Below are positions 43,243 to 52,631 of a DNA stretch of 64,000 bases, one piece after another. The notes beneath the pieces are model-generated. The model made no database searches. It saw only the letters and a program-made list of their open reading frames with translations, and had not been told where the DNA came from. Every line of letters begins with the position of its first letter. The stretch's first letter is position 1. Origin of the DNA: Streptomyces sp. SCSIO 75703 (GTDB lineage Bacteria; Actinomycetota; Actinomycetes; Streptomycetales; Streptomycetaceae); the NCBI RefSeq assembly GCF_036607905.1, contig NZ_CP144555.1, positions 434,001 through 498,000 of the forward strand. Direction: 5' to 3'. Both the position numbers and the translations under genes were made by a program.

Positions 43243-44100
43243 TCAGGCGGACGGCCCGGGGCGGTTGTCGAACAGGGCCAGTCCGGCGGCGGTGTTGGAG
43301 GCGGGCACGTGGTAGGCGCGGTGCACGCGGCGGACCCGCTCGTTCATCGCGCCGCGCATCACGAGCCACATGATCAGTTCGATGCCCTCGGCGCCGGCCT
43401 CGCGGATGAAGTCCTCGCGGGTGAGCGCGGCGAGCTTCCCGGGGTCCTCCTCGATGGCGTCGAGGAACATGTGGTCGAACTCGGGGTTGATGAACCCGGC
43501 CCGCGCGCCCGCCAGTTGGTGCGACATGCCGCCGGTGCCGAGGATGCCGACGGTCCCGGCGCCCTCGTACGCGGCGATCGCCCGGCCCAGCGCCTGCCCG
43601 AGGGCGTAGCAGCGGGCGGCGGTGGGCTGCGGGTACTGGATGACGTTGACCACGATCGGCACGACCGGGCAGGGCCAGGCGTCGCCGGGCTCCGGCGTCC
43701 ACACCGACAGGGGGACGGTGAAGCCGTGGTCGACGTCGAGTTCCTGGAAGACGGTGAGGTCGAAGCCGTCGTCCATCAGGTGGCGCAGCAGGTGGAAGGA
43801 GAAGTCGGGGTCGCCCTCGACGTCGGGCACCGGGCGGCGGCCGAAGCCCTCGTCGGCGACCCGGTAGCGCTCGGCGGTGCCGAGGGCGAAGGTGGGGACG
43901 ATGTCCATGTCGACGCCGTTGGCGTGGTCGTTGTAGACGAGGATGGCGACGTCGGGCTTGTTGCGGGCGAGCCATTCGCGGGCGGGTGCGTACCCCTCGA
44001 AGAGGGGCGACCAGACCGGGTCGGCGGTCATGCCCCGGTCCATCGCGGCCCCGATGGACGGCACGTGCGACGTGGCCAGTCCCCAGATCACCTCAGACAT
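43243..44100 (-). CDS. ligB: Class III extradiol dioxygenase, LigB-type catalytic subunit
   Basis: A 285-residue LigB-family non-haem Fe(II) dioxygenase that cleaves protocatechuate (4,5-position) or gallate-type rings. The iron-binding His are in ATSHVPSIGAAMDRG (His 12) and VYNDHANGVDMD, the catalytic His in GTGGMSHQLAG and the Glu in AEGIELIMWLVMRGAM. All expected ligands are present. Its ATG overlaps the ligA-like stop by 8 nt, so the two subunits are co-translated. No LigC/LigI/LigJ homologues are in the window, so the downstream route is elsewhere or different. Confidence 0.9.
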   Translation of the reverse strand: MSEVIWGLATSHVPSIGAAMDRGMTADPVWSPLFEGYAPAREWLARNKPDVAILVYNDHANGVDMDIVPTFALGTAERYRVADEGFGRRPVPDVEGDPDFSFHLLRHLMDDGFDLTVFQELDVDHGFTVPLSVWTPEPGDAWPCPVVPIVVNVIQYPQPTAARCYALGQALGRAIAAYEGAGTVGILGTGGMSHQLAGARAGFINPEFDHMFLDAIEEDPGKLAALTREDFIREAGAEGIELIMWLVMRGAMNERVRRVHRAYHVPASNTAAGLALFDNRPGPSA

Positions 44101-44452
44101 CGGTCCGTCCTCCCGCCAGCATCGCTGCCTTGAACTCGGCCTCGGTCATGCCGGTGAAGACGCCGCCGAGGTACTGCATGGAGAGCCCGTCGATCATGGC
44201 GAGCTTGTAGAGGAAGAAGATGCTGCCGCCCAGGTCGAGCATCGCCTGCCAGTCGCGCCGCAGGACGGCCTCCGTCTGCGGGCCGGACAGCGCGAAGCGC
44301 GCGCAGTAGGCGGCCTCGCCGGCCAGGAACTCCCGGCGCGCGGTCTCCTCCCGCAGCGACATGAACAGCTTGTTCATCGGGTGTCCGCGGCGGCTGGTGG
44401 GACCGTCGAAGACGTACGTTCCCGGAGGTTCCAGCCCGTGCTGGCGTGTCAT
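44093..44452 (-). CDS. ligA: LigA-type small subunit of the extradiol dioxygenase
   Basis: A 119-residue protein of the LigA family: MNKLFMSLREETARREFLAG, YCARFALSGPQTEAVLRRDW, GSIFFLYKLAMIDGLSMQYL and GGVFTGMTEAEFKAAM. LigA forms the lid of the active site over LigB. The ATG at 44452 gives the full family length. Divergent from the O-demethylase gene across a 405-bp region with two copies of the island motif. Confidence 0.88.
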   Translation of the reverse strand: MTRQHGLEPPGTYVFDGPTSRRGHPMNKLFMSLREETARREFLAGEAAYCARFALSGPQTEAVLRRDWQAMLDLGGSIFFLYKLAMIDGLSMQYLGGVFTGMTEAEFKAAMLAGGRTDV

Positions 44453-44584
44453 ACGGTGCTCCCTGGCTCGGGGCCCGGCGCGGGGGCGCGGCCGGCGCCG
44501 AATGGCTTCGACCGTAGGGCGCGGCGCGGGCCGGGCCATCGCCCACACGTCCCGACCACGCGGGCTTCCTGTCGAGGCCGCGAC

Positions 44585-44600
44585 GCGACATTTGACGTAC
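44585..44600 (+). promoter_or_regulatory. Island motif, site 4 (demethylase-facing)
   Basis: GCGACATTTGACGTAC, 258 nt before the LigM-like ATG. A -10-like TCCCTAGCGT lies at 44692-44701, resembling the TCCCTAACGT before the hydrolase gene. The rest of 44453-44857 is non-coding. Confidence 0.65.
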
Positions 44601-44610
44601 CCGGCGGCGG

Positions 44611-44626
44611 CTACGTCATATGACTC
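44611..44626 (-). promoter_or_regulatory. Island motif, site 5 (ligAB-facing)
   Basis: On the reverse strand GAGTCATATGACGTAG, 159 nt before the ligA ATG. With site 4 it forms a head-to-head pair (TGACGTA-12 nt-TACGTCA), so one regulator could bind both and control both directions. Confidence 0.65.
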
Positions 44627-44698
44627 GCCTCCTATGGCCGGGCCCGGCCGCCAGGGTCCCGCCATTCCTCTGTGCCGCTCGGCGGCCGGGGTCCCTAG

Positions 44699-46258
<1,560 letters not shown>

Positions 46259-46272
46259 GGGACACCGGCGCG

Positions 46273-46317
46273 ACGGCCGGGGGCGGCGGGCACCGGGTGC
46301 CGGCCGCCCCCGGCCGT
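46273..46317. terminator. Long perfect hairpin terminator
   Basis: ACGGCCGGGGGCGGC (46273-46287) pairs with GCCGCCCCCGGCCGT (46303-46317), 15 bp; the loop itself holds a small GGCACC/GGTGCC hairpin. It lies between the convergent demethylase and response-regulator genes. Confidence 0.85.
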
Positions 46318-46415
46318 TTCGTGCGCGGGGCGTCGGGTGCCTCGCACGCCGGTCCGTCCGCGTCCGGCACGCCGCGCCCCGGTCCGCGCGTCCCGGCGCG
46401 GACCGGGGCGCGGTG

Positions 46416-47102
46416 TCAGCGCTGCTGCGGGACGAGGCCCTCGTGGACGGCGACCAGGGCCGCCTGGGTGCGGGAGGTGAGCTGGAGCTTGCGCAGCACG
46501 TTGCTCACGTGGGTGCGGGCGGTGCGCTCGCTGATCACCAGTTCGTCGGCGATCTCCTGGTTGGAGCAGCCCTGGGCGACCAGGGCGAGGACGTCCCGCT
46601 CCCGGTTGGTCAGGGTGCTCAGGCCGGTGGGCGGGGAGACGATCTCCTGCGTCAGGCGGCGGGCGACCGAGGGGTGCAGGAAGACGTCGCCGCGCGCGGC
46701 GGCCCTCAGGGCGGCCACCACCTCGTGCGGTTCGGCGTCCTTGAGCAGGTAGCCGGAGGCCCCGTTGGCCAGGGCGGCGTGGACGCGCTCCATCTCGCCG
46801 AAGCTGGTCAGCACCACCACCTTGACGCCGGGGTGGTTGCGGGTGATGTGCGCGGTGGCGGCGACGCCGTCCATCCGGGGCATCAAGAGGTCGATGAGGA
46901 CGGCGTCGGGCAGTTCGCCGCGTACCGACATCTCCTGGAGCCGGTCGACGGCCTCCTGCCCGTCGGGGGCCTCGGCGGCGACCTGGACGTCGTCCAGCAC
47001 CTCCAGGTAGGCGCGGATGCCGCGGCGGACCACCGCGTGGTCGTCGACGATCATCACGCGCAGCGCCGTCGTCTCCGGGGCGGTCGGGGTGGGGGCGTTC
47101 AT
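46416..47102 (-). CDS. NarL/LuxR-type response regulator
   Basis: A 228-residue regulator. The receiver domain has VMIVDDHAVVRRG (acidic pocket), the phospho-acceptor Asp in DAVLIDLLMPRMDG, Thr/Ser in VVVLTSFGE and Lys in GYLLKDAEP. The C-terminal LuxR HTH is LTNRERDVLALVAQGCSNQE followed by IADELVISERTARTHVSNVL. Its ATG overlaps the kinase stop by 4 nt. Located inside the aromatic island and convergent with the demethylase gene, it is the best candidate to bind the repeated 16-bp motif. Confidence 0.92.
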   Translation of the reverse strand: MNAPTPTAPETTALRVMIVDDHAVVRRGIRAYLEVLDDVQVAAEAPDGQEAVDRLQEMSVRGELPDAVLIDLLMPRMDGVAATAHITRNHPGVKVVVLTSFGEMERVHAALANGASGYLLKDAEPHEVVAALRAAARGDVFLHPSVARRLTQEIVSPPTGLSTLTNRERDVLALVAQGCSNQEIADELVISERTARTHVSNVLRKLQLTSRTQAALVAVHEGLVPQQR

Positions 47103-48814
47103 GTCGCGTCCTCCGTCGGGTCCGTCGGGGTGGGGTGGGTGCGGCCGTGGGCCCGGGTGCGGCCGGCGGCGGGAGCGGCGTCGTCCGGTACGGCGGTGGG
47201 GTCGCGGGGGACGGAGACGGCGAGGGGCACGGAGAGCCTGACCTCCGTGCCGCCGCCGGGGCCCGGTGCGACCCGGACCGTGCCGCCCCAGCGCTCGGCC
47301 CGCTCGCGCATGCTGGTCAGTCCGTAGCCGCCGCCCGGCGGGGTGCCCGTGCCGACGGGGTCGGGCAGGCCCTTGCCGTCGTCGGCCACCGTCACCACGA
47401 GGCTGTGGTCGCGCACCCCCATCCGCAGCGTCACCCAGCGGGCCCCGGCGTGCTTGACGACGTTGTGGATGGCCTCGGCGACGACCCGGTAGACGTCCTC
47501 GGCGGTCTCCGCGCCGATCTGCTCCAGCCCGGCGCCGACCACCAGGTCGAAGCGGAGTCCGGTCCGGTTGGTGGTGCTCTCCGTCAGGGCGCGCACCGCC
47601 TCCTCCAGGCCGAGCTGGGTGGAGAGGGAGGGCCGCAGTTCGTGCACCATCGCGCGCAGGTCGGTCAGCACCGTCTTGGAGAGCGCGCCCACCTCGTCGG
47701 CGATCCGGCGCACGCTGTCGGCGGGGACGGTGTCGGTGCGGGCGCCGAGCACGCCCATCACCTTGGCCTGCATCGAGATGGAGAAGACCTGCTGGACGAT
47801 CGAGTCGTGCAGGTCGCGGGCGAGCCGCTGGCGTTCCTCGCGGCGGGCGAGTTCCCGCTCGTCGCGCAGGAGGGCCACGTAGTCGACGGCGACGGCGGCC
47901 TGGTCGGCCATGGCCTCCAGGAACTCCAGGGTCTGGCGGCCCACCACCTGGCCGGGGGCGAAGTAGGCGTTGATGATGCCGATGGCCCGGCCGCGCAGCA
48001 GCAGCGGGACACTGGCGAACCAGTCCCAGCGCAGCGCGCCCATGTGGGCGTGGAGGGGTTCCCAGGCCGGGTCGGCCTGGATGGCGTCGCCGCGGTCCGC
48101 GATCACCACGGGTTCCGCCAGTTCGAAGGCGTCCAGCATGCGCAGCGTGGCCCCGCGGTCGCGGCAGGCCATGAGGAGGTCGAAGAAGTCGGAGCGGCGC
48201 GGGAAGCCGGCCGAGCCCATGATCTGGAGGCTCTCCCCGGACTCGTCGAGGGTGAGGATCTGCACCGCGGCGAGCATGTCGGCCCGCAGCACCTCCTGGG
48301 CGAGGGCGTCGAGCATCGCGGTCAGCGAGCCCTCCGAGGCGAGTTTCGCGGCGGTGCGGGCGATGGCCGCGACCCGGCGCTGGCGGTGCCGCTCGGCGCT
48401 GACGTCGCGGAAGGCGACCACGGTGCGCGGCGGTTCGCCGGGCAGGGGCCGGGTGCGGTACGCGAACTCGCGGGCGGGGCCGCTCCCGGGGGTCCAGGTG
48501 CACATCTGCTCGGCGGCGCCGTCGTCGAGCAGGCCGGGCGAGCCGGCGGTGAAGCCGAGCGCGATGTCGAACGGGGCGGGGCGGCCGACCAGTTCGGCGG
48601 CCGGGCGGGCGCAGAGGGCGACGGCGGCGGCGTTGAGCCGGAGGAAGCGGCCGTGCTCGTCGACGACGGCGAGCCCGTCCGGTGCGTGCTCCGCGAGGTC
48701 GGACCAGGCCACGCCCCCGGCGGCGGGGTCGTCCGCGGTGCGCGGCGCGTGGGCCGTGTCCGGTTCGCGCGGCGCGTGCGGCGCGTCGGTCGCCCCTCGG
48801 TCCCGGCTCGGCAT
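47099..48814 (-). CDS. Cytosolic PAS-GAF sensor histidine kinase
   Basis: A 571-residue soluble kinase with an N-terminal PAS domain (ApproX. residues 35-140: LAEHAPDGLAVVDEHGRFLR), a GAF domain (about 160-320: ALAQEVLRADMLAAVQILTL ... GIINAYFAPGQVVGRQTLEF), a HisKA_3 dimerisation helix with RLARDLHDSIVQQVF (phospho-His) and a HATPase_c domain with EAIHNVVKHAGA and VTVADDGKGLPDP. No transmembrane segment, so the signal is intracellular, possibly an aromatic compound bound by PAS or GAF. Coupled to the response regulator; the promoter carries one island motif. Confidence 0.92.
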   Translation of the reverse strand: MPSRDRGATDAPHAPREPDTAHAPRTADDPAAGGVAWSDLAEHAPDGLAVVDEHGRFLRLNAAAVALCARPAAELVGRPAPFDIALGFTAGSPGLLDDGAAEQMCTWTPGSGPAREFAYRTRPLPGEPPRTVVAFRDVSAERHRQRRVAAIARTAAKLASEGSLTAMLDALAQEVLRADMLAAVQILTLDESGESLQIMGSAGFPRRSDFFDLLMACRDRGATLRMLDAFELAEPVVIADRGDAIQADPAWEPLHAHMGALRWDWFASVPLLLRGRAIGIINAYFAPGQVVGRQTLEFLEAMADQAAVAVDYVALLRDERELARREERQRLARDLHDSIVQQVFSISMQAKVMGVLGARTDTVPADSVRRIADEVGALSKTVLTDLRAMVHELRPSLSTQLGLEEAVRALTESTTNRTGLRFDLVVGAGLEQIGAETAEDVYRVVAEAIHNVVKHAGARWVTLRMGVRDHSLVVTVADDGKGLPDPVGTGTPPGGGYGLTSMRERAERWGGTVRVAPGPGGGTEVRLSVPLAVSVPRDPTAVPDDAAPAAGRTRAHGRTHPTPTDPTEDAT

Positions 48815-48944
48815 ACGGCCCTCCCTACCCCGCCCCCGACGCGGCGGGTCGTGCCGGGCGTCGTCGCATGTCGTGTCACAGCATGCACGCCGGAAGCGGA
48901 TACGTCACCCCGCGACAACGTCCCGTTTCGCCCCGAACGCGCAC

Positions 48945-48960
48945 CTACGTCGAATGTCCC
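48945..48960 (-). promoter_or_regulatory. Island motif, site 6 (kinase promoter)
   Basis: On the reverse strand GGGACATTCGACGTAG, 130 nt before the kinase ATG. A weaker half-site TGACGTAT lies at 48899-48908 on the same strand. Suggests autoregulation of the two-component operon. The remaining 48961-49131 is non-coding with short GGACGCCGGACG repeats. Confidence 0.65.
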
Positions 48961-49131
48961 GTACCAGGTCGGGACGGACCGCCGAAGCGGGGCGGCGGCC
49001 GGTGTGCCGGCGGGGCCGGGAGGGCGCCCGCCCGCCGCGCCGGCCCCCTGCCGGACGTCACCGGAATCGGGCCCCGGGCGTTCCGGGAGCCGGCCACGGG
49101 AGGACGGACGCCGGACGACGGACGCCGGACA

Positions 49132-50004
49132 TCACTGGAAGACGACGGTCCGGTTGCCGTTGACGACGACCCGGTTCTCGCAGTGCCAGCGCACCGCGCG
49201 GGCGAGCGCGCGGGTCTCCGCCTCCCGGCCACGGGCCGCGAGCTGGGCCGGGTCGAGGGAGTGGTCGACGCGGATCAGCTCCTGCTCGATGATGGGGCCC
49301 TCGTCCAGGTCGGCGGTGACGTAGTGGGCGGTCGCGCCGATGTACTTGACGCCGCGGGCGTGCGCCTGGTGGTAGGGCCGGGCGCCCTTGAAGCTGGGCA
49401 GCATCGAGTGGTGGATGTTGATCGCCCGGCCGTCGAGGCGCTTGCAGGCGTCGTCGGAGAGGATCTGCATGTACCGGGCGAGGACGACGAGGTCGACCCT
49501 CTCCTCCTCGACCAGGGCGAGCAGTTCCTCCTCGGCGCGCGGCTTGTTCCGCGCGGTGACCGGGATGTGGCGGAAGGGCACCTCGTAACTGTCCGCGATC
49601 CGGCCGAGGTCGGGGTGGTTGGAGACCACGGCGACCACGTCGAGGTTGAGTTCGCCGAGGGAGTTGCGGAACAGCAGGTCGTTCAGGCAGTGCGCGAACC
49701 GGCTGACCATCAGGACCGTACGGGGCCGCCGGGCGGCGTCGGTGAGCCGCCAGGTCATGCCGAACCGCTCGGCGACGGGCGCCAGGCCGCGGCGCAGCGC
49801 GTCGAGGTCGAGGGCGTCCCCGTCGGCGTGCGCGAACTCGACCCGCATGTGGAAGGTGTCGCTGGTGGAGCTGCCGAACTGCTGGCTCTGCAGGATGGTG
49901 CAGTGCTCCCTGGCCAGCGGTTCGGTGACGGCGTGCACGATGCCGGGCGCGTCGGGGCAGGACAGCAGCAGGACGCCGCGCCGGGCGGCAGCGGGCGAGG
50001 TCAT
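49132..50004 (-). CDS. purU: Formyltetrahydrofolate deformylase (PurU)
   Basis: A 290-residue enzyme that hydrolyses 10-formyl-THF to THF and formate. An N-terminal ACT domain (VLLLSCPDAPGIVHAVTEPL, residues 10-90) precedes the formyltransferase-fold domain with the catalytic set: INIHHSMLPSFKGARPYHQA (Asn and His) and HYVTADLDEGPIIEQ (Asp). ATG at 50004 overlaps the FolD-like stop by 4 nt. It is last in the MTHFR-FolD-PurU operon and would release the methyl-derived carbon as formate and regenerate THF for the O-demethylase. Confidence 0.93.
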   Translation of the reverse strand: MTSPAAARRGVLLLSCPDAPGIVHAVTEPLAREHCTILQSQQFGSSTSDTFHMRVEFAHADGDALDLDALRRGLAPVAERFGMTWRLTDAARRPRTVLMVSRFAHCLNDLLFRNSLGELNLDVVAVVSNHPDLGRIADSYEVPFRHIPVTARNKPRAEEELLALVEEERVDLVVLARYMQILSDDACKRLDGRAINIHHSMLPSFKGARPYHQAHARGVKYIGATAHYVTADLDEGPIIEQELIRVDHSLDPAQLAARGREAETRALARAVRWHCENRVVVNGNRTVVFQ

Positions 50005-50960
50005 GACGCCTCCAGGAGGGGGTCGGTCGGGCTGGGGCGGGAGAGCGGGCCGGGCAGCGGCGGCCGGCCGGCGAGGAGCCGGGCGGCCTGCACGGTGTTG
50101 CGGAAGAGCCACACGTCGGTCACCGGGCCGACGCCGCCCGGGACCGGGGTGAGGGCGCGTGCCCGGGGGGCGACGGCGTCGTGGTCGACGTCCCCGACCA
50201 TGCGGACGGTGCCGTCCGCGTCCCGGCGGGGGTTGATGCCGACGTCGATGACGACGGCGCCCTCGCGGACGTGTTCGGCCCGGATCAGCCCGGCCTTGCC
50301 GGCGGCGACGATGAGGACGTCCGCGCGCCGGGTGTGGCGGCCGAGCCCGTGGGTGCGGTCGGCCCACTCGTCGACCGATTCCACGGTGGCCTCGCGCTGG
50401 TAGCCGAGCGCGACGGCGGGCTTGCCGACGGTGTTGGAACGGCCCACGACGACGATGCGGGACCGGTGGTAGAAGTCGGCGCGGTCCTCGCCCACCGCGT
50501 CCAGCCAGGTGTCCAGCAGGTGGAAGACGGAGGCGGCGGTGGAGGGGACGTAGCGGGGGACGCCGAGGGCGAGGAGGCCGGCGTTCTCGGGGTGGACCGC
50601 CTCGACGTCCTTGCGCGGGTCGAGGGTGCCGAAGACGGCCGACTCGTCGATGTGCGGGGGCAGCGGGCGCAGCACGAGGACGCCGGAGACGGCCGGGTCG
50701 GCGTTCAGTTCCGCGATCGTGCCGGTCAGCTCGGACCGGGTGGTGCCCGGGGGCAGGGAGCGGGGGTGGTAGGCGACGCCGAGCCGGTCCGCGAGGCGCC
50801 GCAGGCGCCGTTCGTAGGCGGCCGAGGCGTACTCGTCGCCGACGACGACCGTGGCCAGGCCGGTCCGGATCCCCTCGCCGGCCAGGCGCGACACCTCGTC
50901 GGCCAGGCCCTCCGTGAGGGCGCGGGCGCACGCCCGGCCGTCGATGACCTGGGCACTCAT
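50001..50960 (-). CDS. folD: FolD-like methylene-THF dehydrogenase lacking the cyclohydrolase triad
   Basis: A 319-residue FolD-family protein. The NADP-binding VVVGRSNTVGKPAVAL and C-terminal TPVPGGVGPVTDVWLFRNT are kept. The canonical catalytic triad is not: the Lys of YxxxK is Leu 53 (YERRL), the Gln of VQLPLP is Leu 97 (LVLRPLP) and the Asp of KDVDG is Glu 120 (KDVEA). Lys, Gln and Asp are needed for cyclohydrolase activity in characterised FolD. This paralogue may therefore be a dehydrogenase only, or act on another step. Second gene of the C1 operon. Confidence 0.85.
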   Translation of the reverse strand: MSAQVIDGRACARALTEGLADEVSRLAGEGIRTGLATVVVGDEYASAAYERRLRRLADRLGVAYHPRSLPPGTTRSELTGTIAELNADPAVSGVLVLRPLPPHIDESAVFGTLDPRKDVEAVHPENAGLLALGVPRYVPSTAASVFHLLDTWLDAVGEDRADFYHRSRIVVVGRSNTVGKPAVALGYQREATVESVDEWADRTHGLGRHTRRADVLIVAAGKAGLIRAEHVREGAVVIDVGINPRRDADGTVRMVGDVDHDAVAPRARALTPVPGGVGPVTDVWLFRNTVQAARLLAGRPPLPGPLSRPSPTDPLLEAS

Positions 50961-51122
50961 CAGTTCTGCAACTCCTCCGGTGGGCGGCGTACGAAGAGGC
51001 GGGGGGTGGCGGTGTCCGCGGCACGGCGGGGCGGGGCGGCGCGTCCGCCGGGAGAGCGGCGACGGGCGAGATCCGGCGCGGCGGACGGGCGACGGGGTGT
51101 GGTGAGGGGCGCGGGGCGGCGC

Positions 51123-52019
51123 TCAGGAGAGGCGGGCGAGCCATTCCTGCCGCCAGGACTCGGTGCTGTCCAGGTCGTTGAAGGTGAACACGTGGAAGCC
51201 GTGCAGGCGGTTGTCGGCGGCGCCGAAGGCGGGGGTGAGGCGTTCGATCAGCTTGTCGGGGCTGTAGCCGCCGGGCAGGAAGAAGCGCCACAGGAGGTTC
51301 TGCTGCTTCTTCAGGAAACGGGCCGACTGGCCGAGGCCGAGGCCCGCCGAGACGCGGACCAGCTTCTGCCGGCTGATCGCGCCGGGGATGCCGACGCGTA
51401 TCGGCAGGCCGACGCCGCGCTCCTGGACGGCGCGGGCCCAGCGGACGGTGGTGGCCGCGTCGAAGCAGAGCTGGGTGATGACGTGGTCCGCGTGCGGGGC
51501 CTTGTCCGCGAGGGCCTTGTCGATCAGCTCGTCGCCGATGCTGCCGTGGCCCTCGGGGTAGCCGCCGATGCCGACGGAGGCGAAGTGGTGGTCCCGCTCG
51601 CGCAGGGCTTCGAGCAGGCTCAGCGCGTCGGGGAACTCCCCGGCGGGTTCGGCGGCGTCCCCGCCGATGACGAAGAGCCGGTCGACACCGGCGTCGGCGA
51701 GCCGGTCGACGAGGTCGCCGAGGTGGACCCGGTCGCGGACCAGCCGGGCGGCGATGTGCGGGGCGGCCCGGTAGCCCTGCTCGGTGAGGCGGGCCGCGAG
51801 GCCGAGGGTGGGGTCGAGGCCCTTGGCCTCGGTCGTGGTCACCGTGAGCGCCACGTCGCGCGGGACGTGGGCGAGCACCTTCTCCTCGGCGCTCTTGAAC
51901 GGCAGGATCTCGTAGGTGGCGTCACGCAGCGCGTCGGCCACCGCCGCCGCGGCCGGGCGGGCGGGTCTGCGGCCCGCGGTGCGGGGGGTGGAGTCCTCGG
52001 CGTTTCTCACCGACGTCAT
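51123..52019 (-). CDS. metF: Methylenetetrahydrofolate reductase-like protein (MetF family)
   Basis: A 298-residue flavin-dependent reductase-fold protein. TYEILPFKSAEEKVLAHVPR retains the catalytic Glu of the MetF motif FEFFPP in altered form (YEILPF). Other MTHFR features are RLADAGVDRLFVIGGDAAE, GYPEGHGSIGDELIDKALAD, DHVITQLCFDAATTVRWARA and RVGIPGAISRQKLVRVSAGL. First gene of the operon with FolD- and PurU-like genes, 162 nt upstream of folD. In this setting it probably oxidises 5-methyl-THF produced by the LigM-like enzyme, the reverse of its biosynthetic direction; that direction is inferred. Confidence 0.88.
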   Translation of the reverse strand: MTSVRNAEDSTPRTAGRRPARPAAAAVADALRDATYEILPFKSAEEKVLAHVPRDVALTVTTTEAKGLDPTLGLAARLTEQGYRAAPHIAARLVRDRVHLGDLVDRLADAGVDRLFVIGGDAAEPAGEFPDALSLLEALRERDHHFASVGIGGYPEGHGSIGDELIDKALADKAPHADHVITQLCFDAATTVRWARAVQERGVGLPIRVGIPGAISRQKLVRVSAGLGLGQSARFLKKQQNLLWRFFLPGGYSPDKLIERLTPAFGAADNRLHGFHVFTFNDLDSTESWRQEWLARLS

Positions 52020-52362
52020 CGCGTGCTCCGTTGCTGGGTGCGGGCGTACTGGACAGGAGGGGCCGGTGCGGCGGACGGCTGCCGCGCGGTGGCGCCCGGT
52101 ACGGGGCGCCGGGCGGCGGGGCCGGGCGTGGCGGGACGCCCGCGGTGCCCGGTGCGGGCGGTGACCGCCGGATTCTCCGAGGCCATGATGTGGTGCGGAC
52201 CCTTCGCTGGATGATCCGGGGGGTGCGGGCGGGCCGGTGCGGCACGTGGCGGCGGGTGGCCCGGGTCCGGGCTCCGGACCTGCTAAGACGCTAGGAGGCC
52301 GGGCCACGCCCGGAAACGCGCGGATGACCGGACCTGCCCTTGGCGAGCGTCGCGGCCCCTGC

Positions 52363-52378
52363 GGGACAAGTGACGTAG
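52363..52378 (+). promoter_or_regulatory. Island motif, site 7 (C1-operon / receptor intergenic region)
   Basis: GGGACAAGTGACGTAG in the 612-bp region between the divergent MTHFR-like operon and the BtuF-like gene, about 345 nt from the former ATG and 254 nt from the latter. No gene is supported in 52020-52631. Confidence 0.6.
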
Positions 52379-52631
52379 GCCCGGGAGCGGGAAGGGCGGC
52401 GCGGGAGCGGGGCGCGGGGCACCTCCGGCGTGAAGGCCGGTGGCGGCCACGGGTCCGGGGCCCCGGCGACGGCACCGGCCGCGCCGAGGGCGGCCACGGG
52501 CAGCCCGCGGACCGGGCGCCGTCCCCCTCCCCGGTGTTCCGGATGCCGCCGCCCGTGGCAGGCTTCCAGCGGCAGCGCCGTACCGGCGCGGACCGTGACC
52601 GTCCGCCGTTCCCGACCCCTGGAGCCCCGTG

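Noticed and set aside
42575..43975. A 466-residue protein read through ligB on the reverse strand
   Set aside because: Its first half is a shadow of ligB in another frame; only the part below about 43185 shows DHPS-like sequence, so it was listed as a truncated pseudogene.
49315..49330. GTGACGTAG-like match inside purU
   Set aside because: It lies within coding sequence and lacks the conserved GACA half, so it was not counted with the island motif.
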